Assembly: GCF_029714205.1 (NCBI RefSeq)
Contig: NZ_CP121648.1
Span: 5,281,001-5,345,000, forward strand
Direction of reading: 5' to 3'
DNA from: Methylobacterium sp. CB376
GTDB taxonomy: Bacteria; Pseudomonadota; Alphaproteobacteria; Rhizobiales; Beijerinckiaceae
Length of the DNA: 64,000 nucleotides
In this document: positions 51,249 to 59,119 of the stretch, piece by piece
How positions within the stretch are numbered: the first letter of the stretch is position 1
Layout of the letters: each line of letters begins with the position of its first letter
Position numbers and translations under genes: made by a program
Notes under the pieces: generated by a model
The model's input: the letters and a program-made list of their open reading frames with translations, nothing else
Databases searched by the model: none
What the model was told of the DNA's origin: nothing

Positions 51249-51923
51249 GCCGATCCGCGGCAGTCGGGCCAGGATCGCCTCGCGGGCCGCCCGCGATCCG
51301 GAGAGCCTGTCCCGGACGAGGGCGACGATCTCCGGCGGGGCCTCCCGCGGCGTTCCGGCCGAGAAGGGCGGCGCCGGCGCGTATTCGAGGGCGAGCTGGA
51401 TCGCCTCCGCCTGGTCCCGGCCGCGCAGGGCCGCCACCAGTGCGAGACCGAAATCGATCCCCGCCGTGACGCCGCCCGCGGTGATGAGGGACCCGTCCCG
51501 CACGATCCGCGCCTCGACCGGCGTCGCGCCGAAATGCGCCAGGAGATCGAGGGCGTTCCAGTGCGTGGTGGCCCGCTTGCCGGCGAGGAGCCCGGCCGCG
51601 CCGAGGACCAGCGCCCCGGTGCAGACGGAGGTCACGAAGCGCGCCCCCGCGGCCCGGTCGCGCAGGAAGCCGATCACCTCCGCATCCTCCAGGAGCGCGT
51701 TCACGCCCGCCCCGCCCGGCACGCAGAGCACGTCGAGGGCCGGACATTCCGCAAGGGTCGTCGTCGGCGCGAGGATCAGGCCCGTGGCGGAGGTCAGGGG
51801 CCGGCGATCCTTCCAGAGCAGGTGGACCTCCGCGTCGCCCGCCGAGGCGAAGACCTCGTAGGGACCGGTCAGGTCGAGCTGCTGGACGGCGGGGAAGGCG
51901 AGGATTCCGAAGCGCAGGGGCAT
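51246..51923 (-). CDS. DJ-1/PfpI family protein (isonitrile hydratase-like)
   Basis: The 225-residue product is a single DJ-1 domain: FGILAFPAVQQLDLTGPYEVFASAGD, DVLCVPGGAGVNALLED, and the nucleophile elbow SVCTGALVLGAAGLLAGKRATTHW, then AGGVTAGIDFGLALV. The conserved Cys in VCTG and an upstream acidic residue fit InhA-like isonitrile hydratases or glyoxalase III types; the substrate is unknown. It is divergent from the GlxA-type regulator, with 74 bases between starts, and shares extended similarity with that protein's sensor domain. Confidence 0.9.
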   Translation of the reverse strand: MPLRFGILAFPAVQQLDLTGPYEVFASAGDAEVHLLWKDRRPLTSATGLILAPTTTLAECPALDVLCVPGGAGVNALLEDAEVIGFLRDRAAGARFVTSVCTGALVLGAAGLLAGKRATTHWNALDLLAHFGATPVEARIVRDGSLITAGGVTAGIDFGLALVAALRGRDQAEAIQLALEYAPAPPFSAGTPREAPPEIVALVRDRLSGSRAAREAILARLPRIG

Positions 51924-51968
51924 GGCGGGGCTCCCGGTTGACGCTCGCGATCTTGCCGGGCCAGGATC

Positions 51969-51982
51969 TGGCGCAGGCGCCA
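51969..51982. promoter_or_regulatory. Candidate operator between the divergent DJ-1 and GlxA genes
   Basis: TGGCGCAGGCGCCA is a perfect palindrome of 6-bp arms with a two-base centre in the 74-base shared promoter region. It is a plausible GlxA binding site, but short palindromes are common in GC-rich DNA. Confidence 0.35.
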
Positions 51983-51997
51983 TTCATCCCTCCAATC

Positions 51998-52963
51998 ATG
52001 CCAATCCCGCGACGCCGCGTCGAGATCCTGGCCTTCCCGGACGTCCAGCTCCTCGACGTCGCCGGGCCGCTCCAGGTCTTCGCCTCCGCCAACGACGAGG
52101 CCGGGCCTGACCGGCCCTACGATCCCGTCGTGGTCGCCCGCGAACCCTGCGTGACGGCCTCGGCGGGCCTGGGCCTGGTCGCGGCCCCGCTGCCCCGGGC
52201 CGACGCCCCCCTCGACACGCTCGTGGTGGCCGGCGGCCGCGGGGTCGAGGCCGTGAGCCGCGACCCGGCGATGCTCGCCTTCGTCCGGCAGCGCGCCGCG
52301 GCGGCCGCCCGCACCGCCTCGGTCTGCACCGGGGCCTTCGTGCTCGCCGCGGCCGGGCTCCTCGACGGGCGCCGGGCCGTCACGCATTGGGACCATTGCG
52401 GCCTCTTCGCCGAGCGCTTCCCGCGGGTGCGGCTCGATCCCGATCCGATCTTCGTGCGGGACGGCGCCGTCTGGACCTCGGCCGGCGTCACGGCGGGAAT
52501 CGATCTCGCCCTCGCGATGGTCGAGGAGGATCTCGGCCGGGCGGCGGCCCTCGCGGTCGCCCGGCGCCTCGTCGTGTTCCTCAAGCGCCCCGGCGGGCAG
52601 GCGCAGTTCAGCACCGTGCTGGCCCTCCAGGCCGAGCCGGGCCGCTTCGACGGGCTGCATGCCTGGATCGCCGGCCACCTGCGCGGCGACCTCTCCCTGC
52701 CGGTCCTCGCCGCCCGGGCGGGGATGAGCGCCCGCAGCTTCTCGCGCCACTACCGGCAGGCGACCGGCCGCACCCCCGCCCGCGCCGTCGAGGCGATCCG
52801 GGTCGAGGCGGCCCGGCGCCTGCTGGAGCAGGGCGCGCCGGTCGCCCGGGCGGCGGCGCGCTGCGGCTTCGGCTCCGAGGAGACGATGCGGCGCGGCTTC
52901 CTGCGGGTGCTCGGCACCGCGCCCCGGACCTACCGGGAGCGCTTCGCCGGGCCGTCCGCCTGA
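51998..52963 (+). CDS. GlxA family transcriptional regulator (DJ-1 sensor plus AraC HTH)
   Basis: The 321-residue protein has an N-terminal DJ-1-like domain (VEILAFPDVQLLDVAGPLQVFASAND; SVCTGAFVLAAAGLLDGRRAVTHWDHC) and a C-terminal AraC DNA-binding domain (LSLPVLAARAGMSARSFSRHYRQATGRTPARAVEAIRVEAARRLLEQG; CGFGSEETMRRGFLRVLGTAPRTYRERF). It likely senses a small metabolite and controls the divergent DJ-1 gene. The ATG at 51998 is preferred; a TTG 20 codons upstream is possible. Its stop codon is the first base triplet of a palindromic element. Confidence 0.92.
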   Translation: MPIPRRRVEILAFPDVQLLDVAGPLQVFASANDEAGPDRPYDPVVVAREPCVTASAGLGLVAAPLPRADAPLDTLVVAGGRGVEAVSRDPAMLAFVRQRAAAAARTASVCTGAFVLAAAGLLDGRRAVTHWDHCGLFAERFPRVRLDPDPIFVRDGAVWTSAGVTAGIDLALAMVEEDLGRAAALAVARRLVVFLKRPGGQAQFSTVLALQAEPGRFDGLHAWIAGHLRGDLSLPVLAARAGMSARSFSRHYRQATGRTPARAVEAIRVEAARRLLEQGAPVARAAARCGFGSEETMRRGFLRVLGTAPRTYRERFAGPSA

Positions 52964-53096
52964 TCCGGGATCCGCTTGCTCAAGCGGATCCCGGATCACG
53001 CGCCTGCGCGGCGCCTGAGCGCGGCGCCTGAGCGAAGCCGACATCCGGATGGCCGAAATGGGAGATGGCGACGCAACCGATCGGATGTCGTACGAC
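52961..53096 (+). repeat. Dispersed palindromic element, copy D, starting at the glxA-type stop codon
   Basis: TGATCCGGGATCCGCTTG (52961-52978) and its exact complement (52981-52998) flank CT, an 18-bp stem whose first three bases are the TGA of the regulator gene. Then come two copies of GCGCGGCGCCTGAGCG, the block GAAGCCGACATCCG and, after about 45 bases, CGGATGTC. It is likely to act as a 3'-end hairpin for the gene. Confidence 0.85.
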
Positions 53097-53105
53097 GCGC
53101 CCGCC

Positions 53106-53945
53106 TCAGGCGAGGCCGAGCCGCGCGCGCAAGCCCTGCGGCGTCGCGCCCCGCGCCCGCAGGGACGCGAGCGGCTCGGAGCCGCGCGACTTGGCGAGCT
53201 TGCCGCCCTCCGGATCGAGGATCAGCCCGTGATGGTGGTAGAGGGGCGCCGGCAGGCCGAGCAGCGCCTGGAGCAGGCGGTGCAGGTCGGTGGCCGCGTC
53301 GAGATCGGCGCCCCGCACCACGTGGGTCACGCCCTGGAGGGCGTCGTCGTGGACCACCGCGAGGTGGTAGCTCGCCGGCACGTCCTTGCGGGCGAGGACC
53401 GCGTCGCCCCAGCGCTCCGGCCGCGCCTCGCGGTGCGTCACCGCGCCCTCCGGGTCGAAGCTCGCGACGAGGAGCGGCTCCGGGCAGGCGGCGCGGGCGC
53501 GCGCCATGTCGAGGCGCCAGGCATGGGGCTCGCCGGCGGCGATCCGTGCCGCCGCGTCCGGGCGCCCGCGGCAGGTGCCCGGATAGAGCGGCGCGCCGTC
53601 GGGATCGCGCCCCGTGCTCGTTCCCGCCACCTCCCGGCGCGTGCAGAAGCAGGGATAGACCAGGGAGCGGGCGCGCAGGCGCGCGAGGGCGGCCGCGTAC
53701 TCGGCGAAATGCGCCGATTGGCGCCGGACCGGCTCCTCGAAGGGGAGGCCGAGCCAGCGCAGATCCTCGATCGTCGCGGCCGCGAGCTCCGGCCGGCAGC
53801 GCGTGACATCGATGTCCTCGATCCGCAGGATCAGGCGGCCGCGCATCCGCGCCGCGAGGGCGGCGTTGAGCAGGGCCGAGTAGGCGTGACCGAGATGCAG
53901 CCGGCCGTTGGGGCTCGGGGCGAAGCGGAAGACCGGAGGGGACAC
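53106..53945 (-). CDS. gluQ: Glutamyl-Q tRNA(Asp) synthetase
   Basis: GluQ-RS attaches glutamate to queuosine in tRNA-Asp. The 279-residue product is a truncated class I GluRS core: FRFAPSPNGRLHLGHAYSAL (HIGH-type motif), RIEDIDVTRC, the zinc-binding YPCFCTRREV...YPGTCRG, and KLAKSRG (KMSKS-type), with no anticodon-binding domain. The length is normal for the family when the GTG at 53945 is used; an upstream ATG would add 63 non-homologous residues and overlap the divergent glycosylase. Its start and that of the glycosylase are seven bases apart. Confidence 0.93.
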   Translation of the reverse strand: MSPPVFRFAPSPNGRLHLGHAYSALLNAALAARMRGRLILRIEDIDVTRCRPELAAATIEDLRWLGLPFEEPVRRQSAHFAEYAAALARLRARSLVYPCFCTRREVAGTSTGRDPDGAPLYPGTCRGRPDAAARIAAGEPHAWRLDMARARAACPEPLLVASFDPEGAVTHREARPERWGDAVLARKDVPASYHLAVVHDDALQGVTHVVRGADLDAATDLHRLLQALLGLPAPLYHHHGLILDPEGGKLAKSRGSEPLASLRARGATPQGLRARLGLA

Positions 53946-53952
53946 GGGCGCG

Positions 53953-54669
53953 ATGGGGCGGGTCGAGCGTGAGCCTGAGATGGGGATGGCGGGCCCCCGC
54001 GTCGATGCCGGCGGGCCGCCGACGCGGCTCCTCGACTCGGAGGCCGTGCTGCGGGAGGGGGTCGCGGCGCTGACCCGGTGCGACCCGCTGATGGCGCGCC
54101 TCGTGGCGGAGGGGGCGACCCCGCCCCTGCGCAAGCGCCCGCCGGGCTACGAGGGGCTCGCCGGCATCATCGTGGCCCAGCAGCTCTCGACGGCGAGCGC
54201 GGGCGCGATCTGGGGCCGGCTCAGGGCGCTGCTGCGGGACGTGACCCCCGAGACCGTCGCGGCGGCGGCCGAGGCGGACCTCAGGGCCGCCGGCCTGTCC
54301 GGGCCGAAGATCCGCACCCTGCGGGCGGTGGCGGAGGCGGTCGCGGCGGGCGACCTGCCGCTCCCCGCGCTCCACACCCTGCCGGCCGACGAGGCGCATC
54401 GCCGGATGGTGGCGGTGCGCGGCATCGGGCCCTGGACCGCGGACGTCTACCTGCTGTTCTGCCTCGGCCACCCGGACGCCTTCCCGGCGGGCGACCTCGC
54501 GCTCCAGGAGGCGGCGCGGCTGGCGGAGGGGCTCGACGCGCGCCCGAGTGCCGCGGCGCTCGCCGCGCGGGCGCAGGCGTGGCGGCCCTGGCGCGGGGTC
54601 GCCGCCAAGGTGCTCTGGGCGTATTACCGCGTGGCCAAGGCGCGCGACGGCGCGCCCCTCGCTCCCTGA
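53953..54669 (+). CDS. DNA-3-methyladenine glycosylase II (AlkA-like)
   Basis: The 238-residue base-excision repair enzyme has the HhH-GPD fold: GLAGIIVAQQLSTASAGAIWGRL, MVAVRGIGPWTADVYLLFCLGHPDAFPAGDLALQEA with the helix-hairpin-helix and catalytic Asp in FPAGDLAL, and AWRPWRGVAAKVLWAYYRVAKA. It removes alkylated purines. Starts at 53953, 53980 and 53986 are possible; the conserved part begins near residue 25, so the later ones are equally likely. It is followed by a 29-bp tandem repeat. Confidence 0.92.
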   Translation: MGRVEREPEMGMAGPRVDAGGPPTRLLDSEAVLREGVAALTRCDPLMARLVAEGATPPLRKRPPGYEGLAGIIVAQQLSTASAGAIWGRLRALLRDVTPETVAAAAEADLRAAGLSGPKIRTLRAVAEAVAAGDLPLPALHTLPADEAHRRMVAVRGIGPWTADVYLLFCLGHPDAFPAGDLALQEAARLAEGLDARPSAAALAARAQAWRPWRGVAAKVLWAYYRVAKARDGAPLAP

Positions 54670-54676
54670 GGCGCCG

Positions 54677-54742
54677 CGGCGCGCCGGTCACCACCCGACG
54701 CGCGACGGCGCGCCGGTCACCACCTGACGCGCGACGGCGCGC
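54677..54742. repeat. 29-bp tandem repeat, 2.3 copies
   Basis: The unit CGGCGCGCCGGTCACCAC.. runs 54677-54705 and 54706-54734 with one C/T difference, followed by CGGCGCGC (54735-54742). The last part of the unit (GCGCGACGGCGCGCC) also resembles the 3' coding end of the glycosylase gene, suggesting the array grew from it. Confidence 0.9.
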
Positions 54743-54763
54743 TCCTGCTCCCGAGGTGCCACC

Positions 54764-55447
54764 ATGACGACGCTCACCGGCCCGCGCCTGCCTCCCCGCT
54801 CCGGCCGGGCGCCGCGCCAGCTCGTGGTCCTGCTGCACGGCTTCGGCGCGGACGGCAACGACCTGATCGACCTCGCCCACGCGTGGCAGCCGCTGCTGCC
54901 GGACGCCGCCTTCGTGTCGCCGCACGCGCCCGAGCCCTGCATCCAGGGCTTCGGCCGGCAATGGTTCTCCCTCACCTTCCGGGACCCGCACGAGCGCTGG
55001 CGCGGGGTGAACCGGGCGGCGCCCACCCTCGACGCCTTCCTGGACGCCGAACTCGCGCGGGCCGGGCTCGACGAGAGCCGCCTCGCCCTGGTCGGATTCA
55101 GCCAGGGCTGCATGATGGCGCTGCATGTGGGGCTGCGCCGGCCGCGCCGCCTCGCCGCCGTGGTCGGCCTGTCGGGCATGCTGGTGATCGAGGAGGGCAA
55201 GGGTAGCGAGAGCCTGGGTCCCGAGAGCCTCAAGCCCGCGATCCGCTCCGTGCCGCCGATCCTGCTGGTCCACGGCGACCAGGACGAGGTGATCCCCGTC
55301 GAGGCGCTCTTCCTCTCGGCCGATCTCCTGGCGGCCGCGGAGGTGCCGGTGGAGTGGCACCTCTCGGCGGGCACGGGGCACGGCATCGACGAGGGCGCCC
55401 TGCAGCATGCGGGGCTGTTCCTCGCGAGCGGCTTCGCCGGAAGGTAG
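54764..55447 (+). CDS. Alpha/beta-hydrolase, phospholipase/carboxylesterase family
   Basis: The 227-residue product matches the short acyl-protein-thioesterase/carboxylesterase family: LVVLLHGFGADGNDLIDLAHAWQPLLPDAAFVSPHAPEPC, nucleophile GFSQGCMMALHVGL, LVHGDQDEVIPVEALFLS with the catalytic Asp, and SAGTGHGID with the His. It would hydrolyse short-chain or thio-esters in the cytoplasm. An in-frame insertion near residues 145-160 (KGSESLGPESL) carries a small internal repeat. Confidence 0.93.
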   Translation: MTTLTGPRLPPRSGRAPRQLVVLLHGFGADGNDLIDLAHAWQPLLPDAAFVSPHAPEPCIQGFGRQWFSLTFRDPHERWRGVNRAAPTLDAFLDAELARAGLDESRLALVGFSQGCMMALHVGLRRPRRLAAVVGLSGMLVIEEGKGSESLGPESLKPAIRSVPPILLVHGDQDEVIPVEALFLSADLLAAAEVPVEWHLSAGTGHGIDEGALQHAGLFLASGFAGR

Positions 55448-55480
55448 GGAGGACGCGGGAAGTCCCGGTCCCCGCCCGTC

Positions 55481-56266
55481 TCACCCCCGCACCTCCTTGA
55501 GCGCCGCCTGGGCGCCGAGCCGCAGCAGCGCCCCGTCGCCCATCAGCGCGACGAGGTCGAAGCCCTCCTGCACGTTCTCGCGCCCGCGGGCCGGCGAATG
55601 GGCGTAGACGCCGATCCGCTTGCCGGCCGCGCGCGCCCGCGCCTTGGCGTGGTCGAGGGCCGCGCGCACCACGCTGCCGCCCGGATCGAGGGCGGCGCCG
55701 CCCGAGAGCGCGATCGAGAGGTCGGAGGGGCCGATGAAGATGCCGTCGATGCCCTCGACCGCCAGGATCGCGTCCACCGCGTCCAGGGCCTCGCGGGTCT
55801 CGACCATCGCCAGCGTCAGGCAGAAGCCGTTCGCCTCCTTGAGGTAGTGATCGCCCCCGAGACCCGACAGGGCGAGGGCCGGCAGCGGTCCCCAGCTGCG
55901 CGCGCCGAGCGGCGGGTACTTGGCGAAGGTGGCGAGCATGGCCGCCTCCTCGGCGCTGTTCACCATCGGGGCGATCACCGCCGAGACGCCCGCGTCGAGC
56001 ACCCGCGACACCGTGTTGAAGGCCGCCACCGGCACCCGCGCCAGGGTCGGCTTGCCGCGGGCTGCCACGAGCGGAACCGTGCGCGCGACCGCCGCCTCGT
56101 CGAAGCCGCCGTGCTGCATGTCGAGCGTGATCGCGTCGAAGCCGGGCTCCGCCGCGAGGAGCCCGGCCACGGCCGGCTCGGGGATCCCGCACCAGGCGGA
56201 GACGAGGGGCGTGCCCTCCCGCATCCGCGCCGCGAGCGCCGCCACCGCCCCACCCCGTTCCGCCAT
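55481..56266 (-). CDS. HpcH/HpaI family aldolase
   Basis: The 261-residue product is a class II pyruvate aldolase: [72 protein letters not shown], the metal-binding Glu in [12 protein letters not shown] and [15 protein letters not shown] with the Asp. It cleaves or forms 4-hydroxy-2-oxo acids; the exact substrate is unknown. It is convergent with the esterase (33 bases). Confidence 0.93.
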   Translation of the reverse strand: MAERGGAVAALAARMREGTPLVSAWCGIPEPAVAGLLAAEPGFDAITLDMQHGGFDEAAVARTVPLVAARGKPTLARVPVAAFNTVSRVLDAGVSAVIAPMVNSAEEAAMLATFAKYPPLGARSWGPLPALALSGLGGDHYLKEANGFCLTLAMVETREALDAVDAILAVEGIDGIFIGPSDLSIALSGGAALDPGGSVVRAALDHAKARARAAGKRIGVYAHSPARGRENVQEGFDLVALMGDGALLRLGAQAALKEVRG

Positions 56267-56670
56267 GCCGTTCCTCCCCTGCGCCGCCCGCCGCTCCGGG
56301 CCGGTCCGGCGGCGAGCTTACGATTGCCCCGCCCGCCCCGTCGAGGCCGGGCGCCCGCCCGCGCCGCGGCTTGATCCGCCGCGACATCCGGCGATTCTTG
56401 ACAGACGCGGCGCCCGGGACCACATCCCGGAGATTGCAGCGCACGCCAGGGACGGCGGCCCCCTCTCCGCCGGCAGCGAACCCGCAGACCGGCCGCAGAG
56501 TCGCGGCCCGGTCGATGCGTTGTGCTGCCTTCCCGCTTCGGGTACTTTGCGACCGGCTGCCGGGACAATGCGTCCCCGGCCCGACCTGGTTTCGGGTCGC
56601 CGCGCCGCGGGCCTCACACGTTTTTTGGAGCCACGGCCCCATGGATTTCCTCAAACCACGGTACACGCCT
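56267..56670. other. Divergent region upstream of the aldolase and purC
   Basis: No gene is supported. A weak promoter-like pair (TTGTGC at 56520 and TACTTT at 56543, 17 bases apart) precedes purC. Near its 3' end the TTTTTTGGAGCC at 56621-56632 supplies an SD-like GGAG for a possible upstream purC start at 56641. Confidence 0.4.
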
Positions 56671-57435
56671 ATGAACCGCCGCCGTCGCATCTACGAGGGC
56701 AAGGCGAAGGTCCTCTACGAGGGACCGGAGCCGGGCACGCTCATCCAGCACTTCAAGGATGATGCGACCGCCTTCAACGCTAAGAAGCACGAGGTGATCG
56801 ATGGCAAGGGCGTGCTGAACAACCGGATCTCCGAGTTCGTGTTTCAGCATCTCAACGACATCGGCGTGCCGACTCATTTCATCCGCCGCCTGAATATGCG
56901 CGAGCAGCTGATCCGCGAAGTCGAGATCATTCCGCTCGAAGTCGTGGTGCGCAACGTCGCGGCCGGATCCCTGGCGACGCGGCTCGGCCTGGAAGAAGGC
57001 ACGCAGCTCCCGCGCTCGATCATCGAGTTCTACTACAAGAACGACCAGCTCAACGACCCGATGGTGTCGGAGGAGCACATCACGGCGTTCGGCTGGGCGA
57101 CGCCTCAGGAGATCGACGACATCATGGCCCTGGCCATCCGGGTCAACGACTTCCTGTCCGGCCTGTTCCTCGGCGTCGGCATCCGCCTCGTCGACTTCAA
57201 GATGGAGACGGGCCGGCTCTGGGAAGGCGACCTGATGCGGATCGTCGTCGCCGACGAGATCTCCCCCGATTCGTGCCGCCTCTGGGACATCAAGAGCCAG
57301 GACAAGCTCGACAAGGACCGCTTCCGCAAGGATCTGGGCGGCCTGATCGAGGCCTATTCGGAGGTGGCGCGCCGCCTCGGCATCCTGGGCGAGAACGAGA
57401 AGGTGCAGAGCGGCGGTCCCCGCCTCGTCCAGTAG
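56671..57435 (+). CDS. purC: Phosphoribosylaminoimidazole-succinocarboxamide synthase
   Basis: PurC joins aspartate to CAIR in purine synthesis. The 254-residue product begins [18 protein letters not shown] and has [66 protein letters not shown] with the SAICAR synthetase signatures. Codon use here is clearly less GC-biased than its neighbours, as expected for a conserved, highly expressed gene. An ATG at 56641, with GGAG ten bases upstream, would add ten residues ([10 protein letters not shown]); either start is possible. A strong hairpin follows. Confidence 0.97.
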   Translation: MNRRRRIYEGKAKVLYEGPEPGTLIQHFKDDATAFNAKKHEVIDGKGVLNNRISEFVFQHLNDIGVPTHFIRRLNMREQLIREVEIIPLEVVVRNVAAGSLATRLGLEEGTQLPRSIIEFYYKNDQLNDPMVSEEHITAFGWATPQEIDDIMALAIRVNDFLSGLFLGVGIRLVDFKMETGRLWEGDLMRIVVADEISPDSCRLWDIKSQDKLDKDRFRKDLGGLIEAYSEVARRLGILGENEKVQSGGPRLVQ

Positions 57436-57460
57436 GCGACGGCGAGCATCGGCGATCCGG

Positions 57461-57489
57461 AGCGGGGCCGCCCCTCGGGCGGCCCCGCT
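57461..57489. terminator. Strong bidirectional hairpin after purC
   Basis: AGCGGGGCCGCCC and its exact complement are separated by CTC: a 13-bp GC-rich stem followed by TCGCGTTC. It lies between purC and the convergent glycosyltransferase gene, so it can serve both. Confidence 0.65.
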
Positions 57490-57495
57490 TCGCGT

Positions 57496-59076
57496 TCAGC
57501 GGGGGCCGGCGCCGGGCGCGGGGCGCAGCCGCGTGTAGGTCGGGGCCTGCGGGTCGAAGGCCGGATGGTACCAGGGATCGGCGGCGAGCGCCGCCCCCCA
57601 GCGCGCCCGCAGGGAGGCGACCTCGGCGGCGTGGCGCCGCGCGGCCTCCGGCGTCCAGCGCCGGCTCGCCGCCTCCCGGTGGTGCAGCACCGCGCCGGGC
57701 ACGATCAGGGTGCGGTAGCCCGCCCGGTCGAGGCGCAGGCAGAGGTCGACGTCGTTGAAATCGACCGCGAAGGCTGCCTCGTCGAAGCCGCCGACCTCGG
57801 CGAATTTGCGCGCCTCGACCACGAGGCAGGCGGCCGTCACGGCGGCGACCCGGTGGGTCGCGGCGAGGCGGTGCAGGTAGCCCGGCGCGTCCCCGGGGAA
57901 GTGGCGATGGGCGTGGGTGACGAGCCCGCCCGTGCCGAGCACGATGCCGCCGTGCTGGACGCGGCCGGCCGCGTCGAGGAGCTTCGCCCCGACCGCGCCC
58001 ACCTCCGGCCGCAGCGCCTCCTCGGCCATCCGCCGCAGCCAGTCCGGCCGGAACGCCTCGACGTCGTTGTTGACGAAGCCGAGGAGCCGCCCGCGGGCGA
58101 TCCCGGCGGCCCGGTTGTTCATCGCCGCGAAGTTGAACGGCCCCGGGCAGGGCAGCACCCGGGCCGCGCCCGCCTCCTCCAGCGCCCGCAGATAGGCGAG
58201 GGTCTCGGGCTCGCGGCTGTCGTTGTCGCAGACGATGATGTCGAGGGCCGGCCAGTCCGTGCGGGCGCGCAGGCTGTCGAGGCAGGTGCGCAGGAGGTCG
58301 AGGCGGTCGCGGGTCGGCACGATCAGGCTCACGAGCGGCGGCTCGGGAAGCGGGCGGCGCAGGGTCAGCACGCCGCACGGCCCGGTCTCGATCCCCGCCT
58401 CCGGCGCGCGGGCGCGGGCGAGCGCCCGGCGGGCTTGGCGGGAGGCGTCGCCGGAGGCGGCCGCGAAGGGCCGCCACAGGGAGAGCACGCGGGGCAGGTG
58501 GCGGACGGCGCCGGGGCCGTGCCGATCGTGCAGCCGCAGCAGGAGCGCCGGGACGTCGTCGCCCGCCTCCCCCCGCACCGCGTCGCGCAGGGCGACGACC
58601 GGGCCGACGTAATCGACCGCGAGCAGGAAGTCGGGGTCGAAGGCGGGCCGCAGCAGCGGCAGCAGCGGGCGGTCCCCGGGGCCGAGCACCAGCGCGTCGC
58701 CGTAGAGGGCCCTCAGGCCCGGATCGCTCGCGAAGGCCTCGGCGACCGCGGCGGCGGCCCCCTCCGCGAGGCAATGCCCCTCCGGGCACAGGATCACCGG
58801 GCCGTGCCCGGCGGGCGCGGCCGCCCGCGCGGCGGGCGCGCCCGCGACGGGGCGCGGGCGCAGGCGCGGGTGCGCCCCGAGGAGCGCGGCGGCGCGGTTG
58901 CGGGCGCGCACGCGCTTGCCCGTGAGCCACGCCCAGCCGATGGCGAGGGCCTCGCGCGGGTGCGCCAGCAGCCCCGGCAGCGCCGCGAGGGCGTCCCGCC
59001 CGGAGCCGCGCAGCGGCTCGGCGAAGCGCAGGGCGTCGAGGGCCGGGGATGGGGGGAAGCGGCGCGCGCGCGTCAC
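57496..59076 (-). CDS. GT2 family glycosyltransferase
   Basis: The 526-residue protein has a C-terminal GT-A domain (about 240-480): VSLIVPTRDRLDLLRTCLDSLRARTDWPALDIIVCDNDS, GPFNFAAMNNRAAGIARGRLLGFVNNDVEAF, VGAVGAKLLDAAGRVQHGGIVLG and GGFDEAAFAVDFNDVDLCLRLDRAGY. The N-terminal part (about 85-235) keeps fragments of a second, degenerate GT-A domain (YGDALVLGPGDRP...FDPDFLLAVDYVG). The end carries DPWYHPAFDP. It probably adds sugars to a surface polysaccharide. It is last in a four-gene operon and paralogous to the gene just upstream. Confidence 0.92.
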   Translation of the reverse strand: MTRARRFPPSPALDALRFAEPLRGSGRDALAALPGLLAHPREALAIGWAWLTGKRVRARNRAAALLGAHPRLRPRPVAGAPAARAAAPAGHGPVILCPEGHCLAEGAAAAVAEAFASDPGLRALYGDALVLGPGDRPLLPLLRPAFDPDFLLAVDYVGPVVALRDAVRGEAGDDVPALLLRLHDRHGPGAVRHLPRVLSLWRPFAAASGDASRQARRALARARAPEAGIETGPCGVLTLRRPLPEPPLVSLIVPTRDRLDLLRTCLDSLRARTDWPALDIIVCDNDSREPETLAYLRALEEAGAARVLPCPGPFNFAAMNNRAAGIARGRLLGFVNNDVEAFRPDWLRRMAEEALRPEVGAVGAKLLDAAGRVQHGGIVLGTGGLVTHAHRHFPGDAPGYLHRLAATHRVAAVTAACLVVEARKFAEVGGFDEAAFAVDFNDVDLCLRLDRAGYRTLIVPGAVLHHREAASRRWTPEAARRHAAEVASLRARWGAALAADPWYHPAFDPQAPTYTRLRPAPGAGPR

Positions 59077-59119
59077 GCGGGCCGCCCCGGCGCCCCGGTC
59101 CGGGGAGAGCGGGCCTTCC

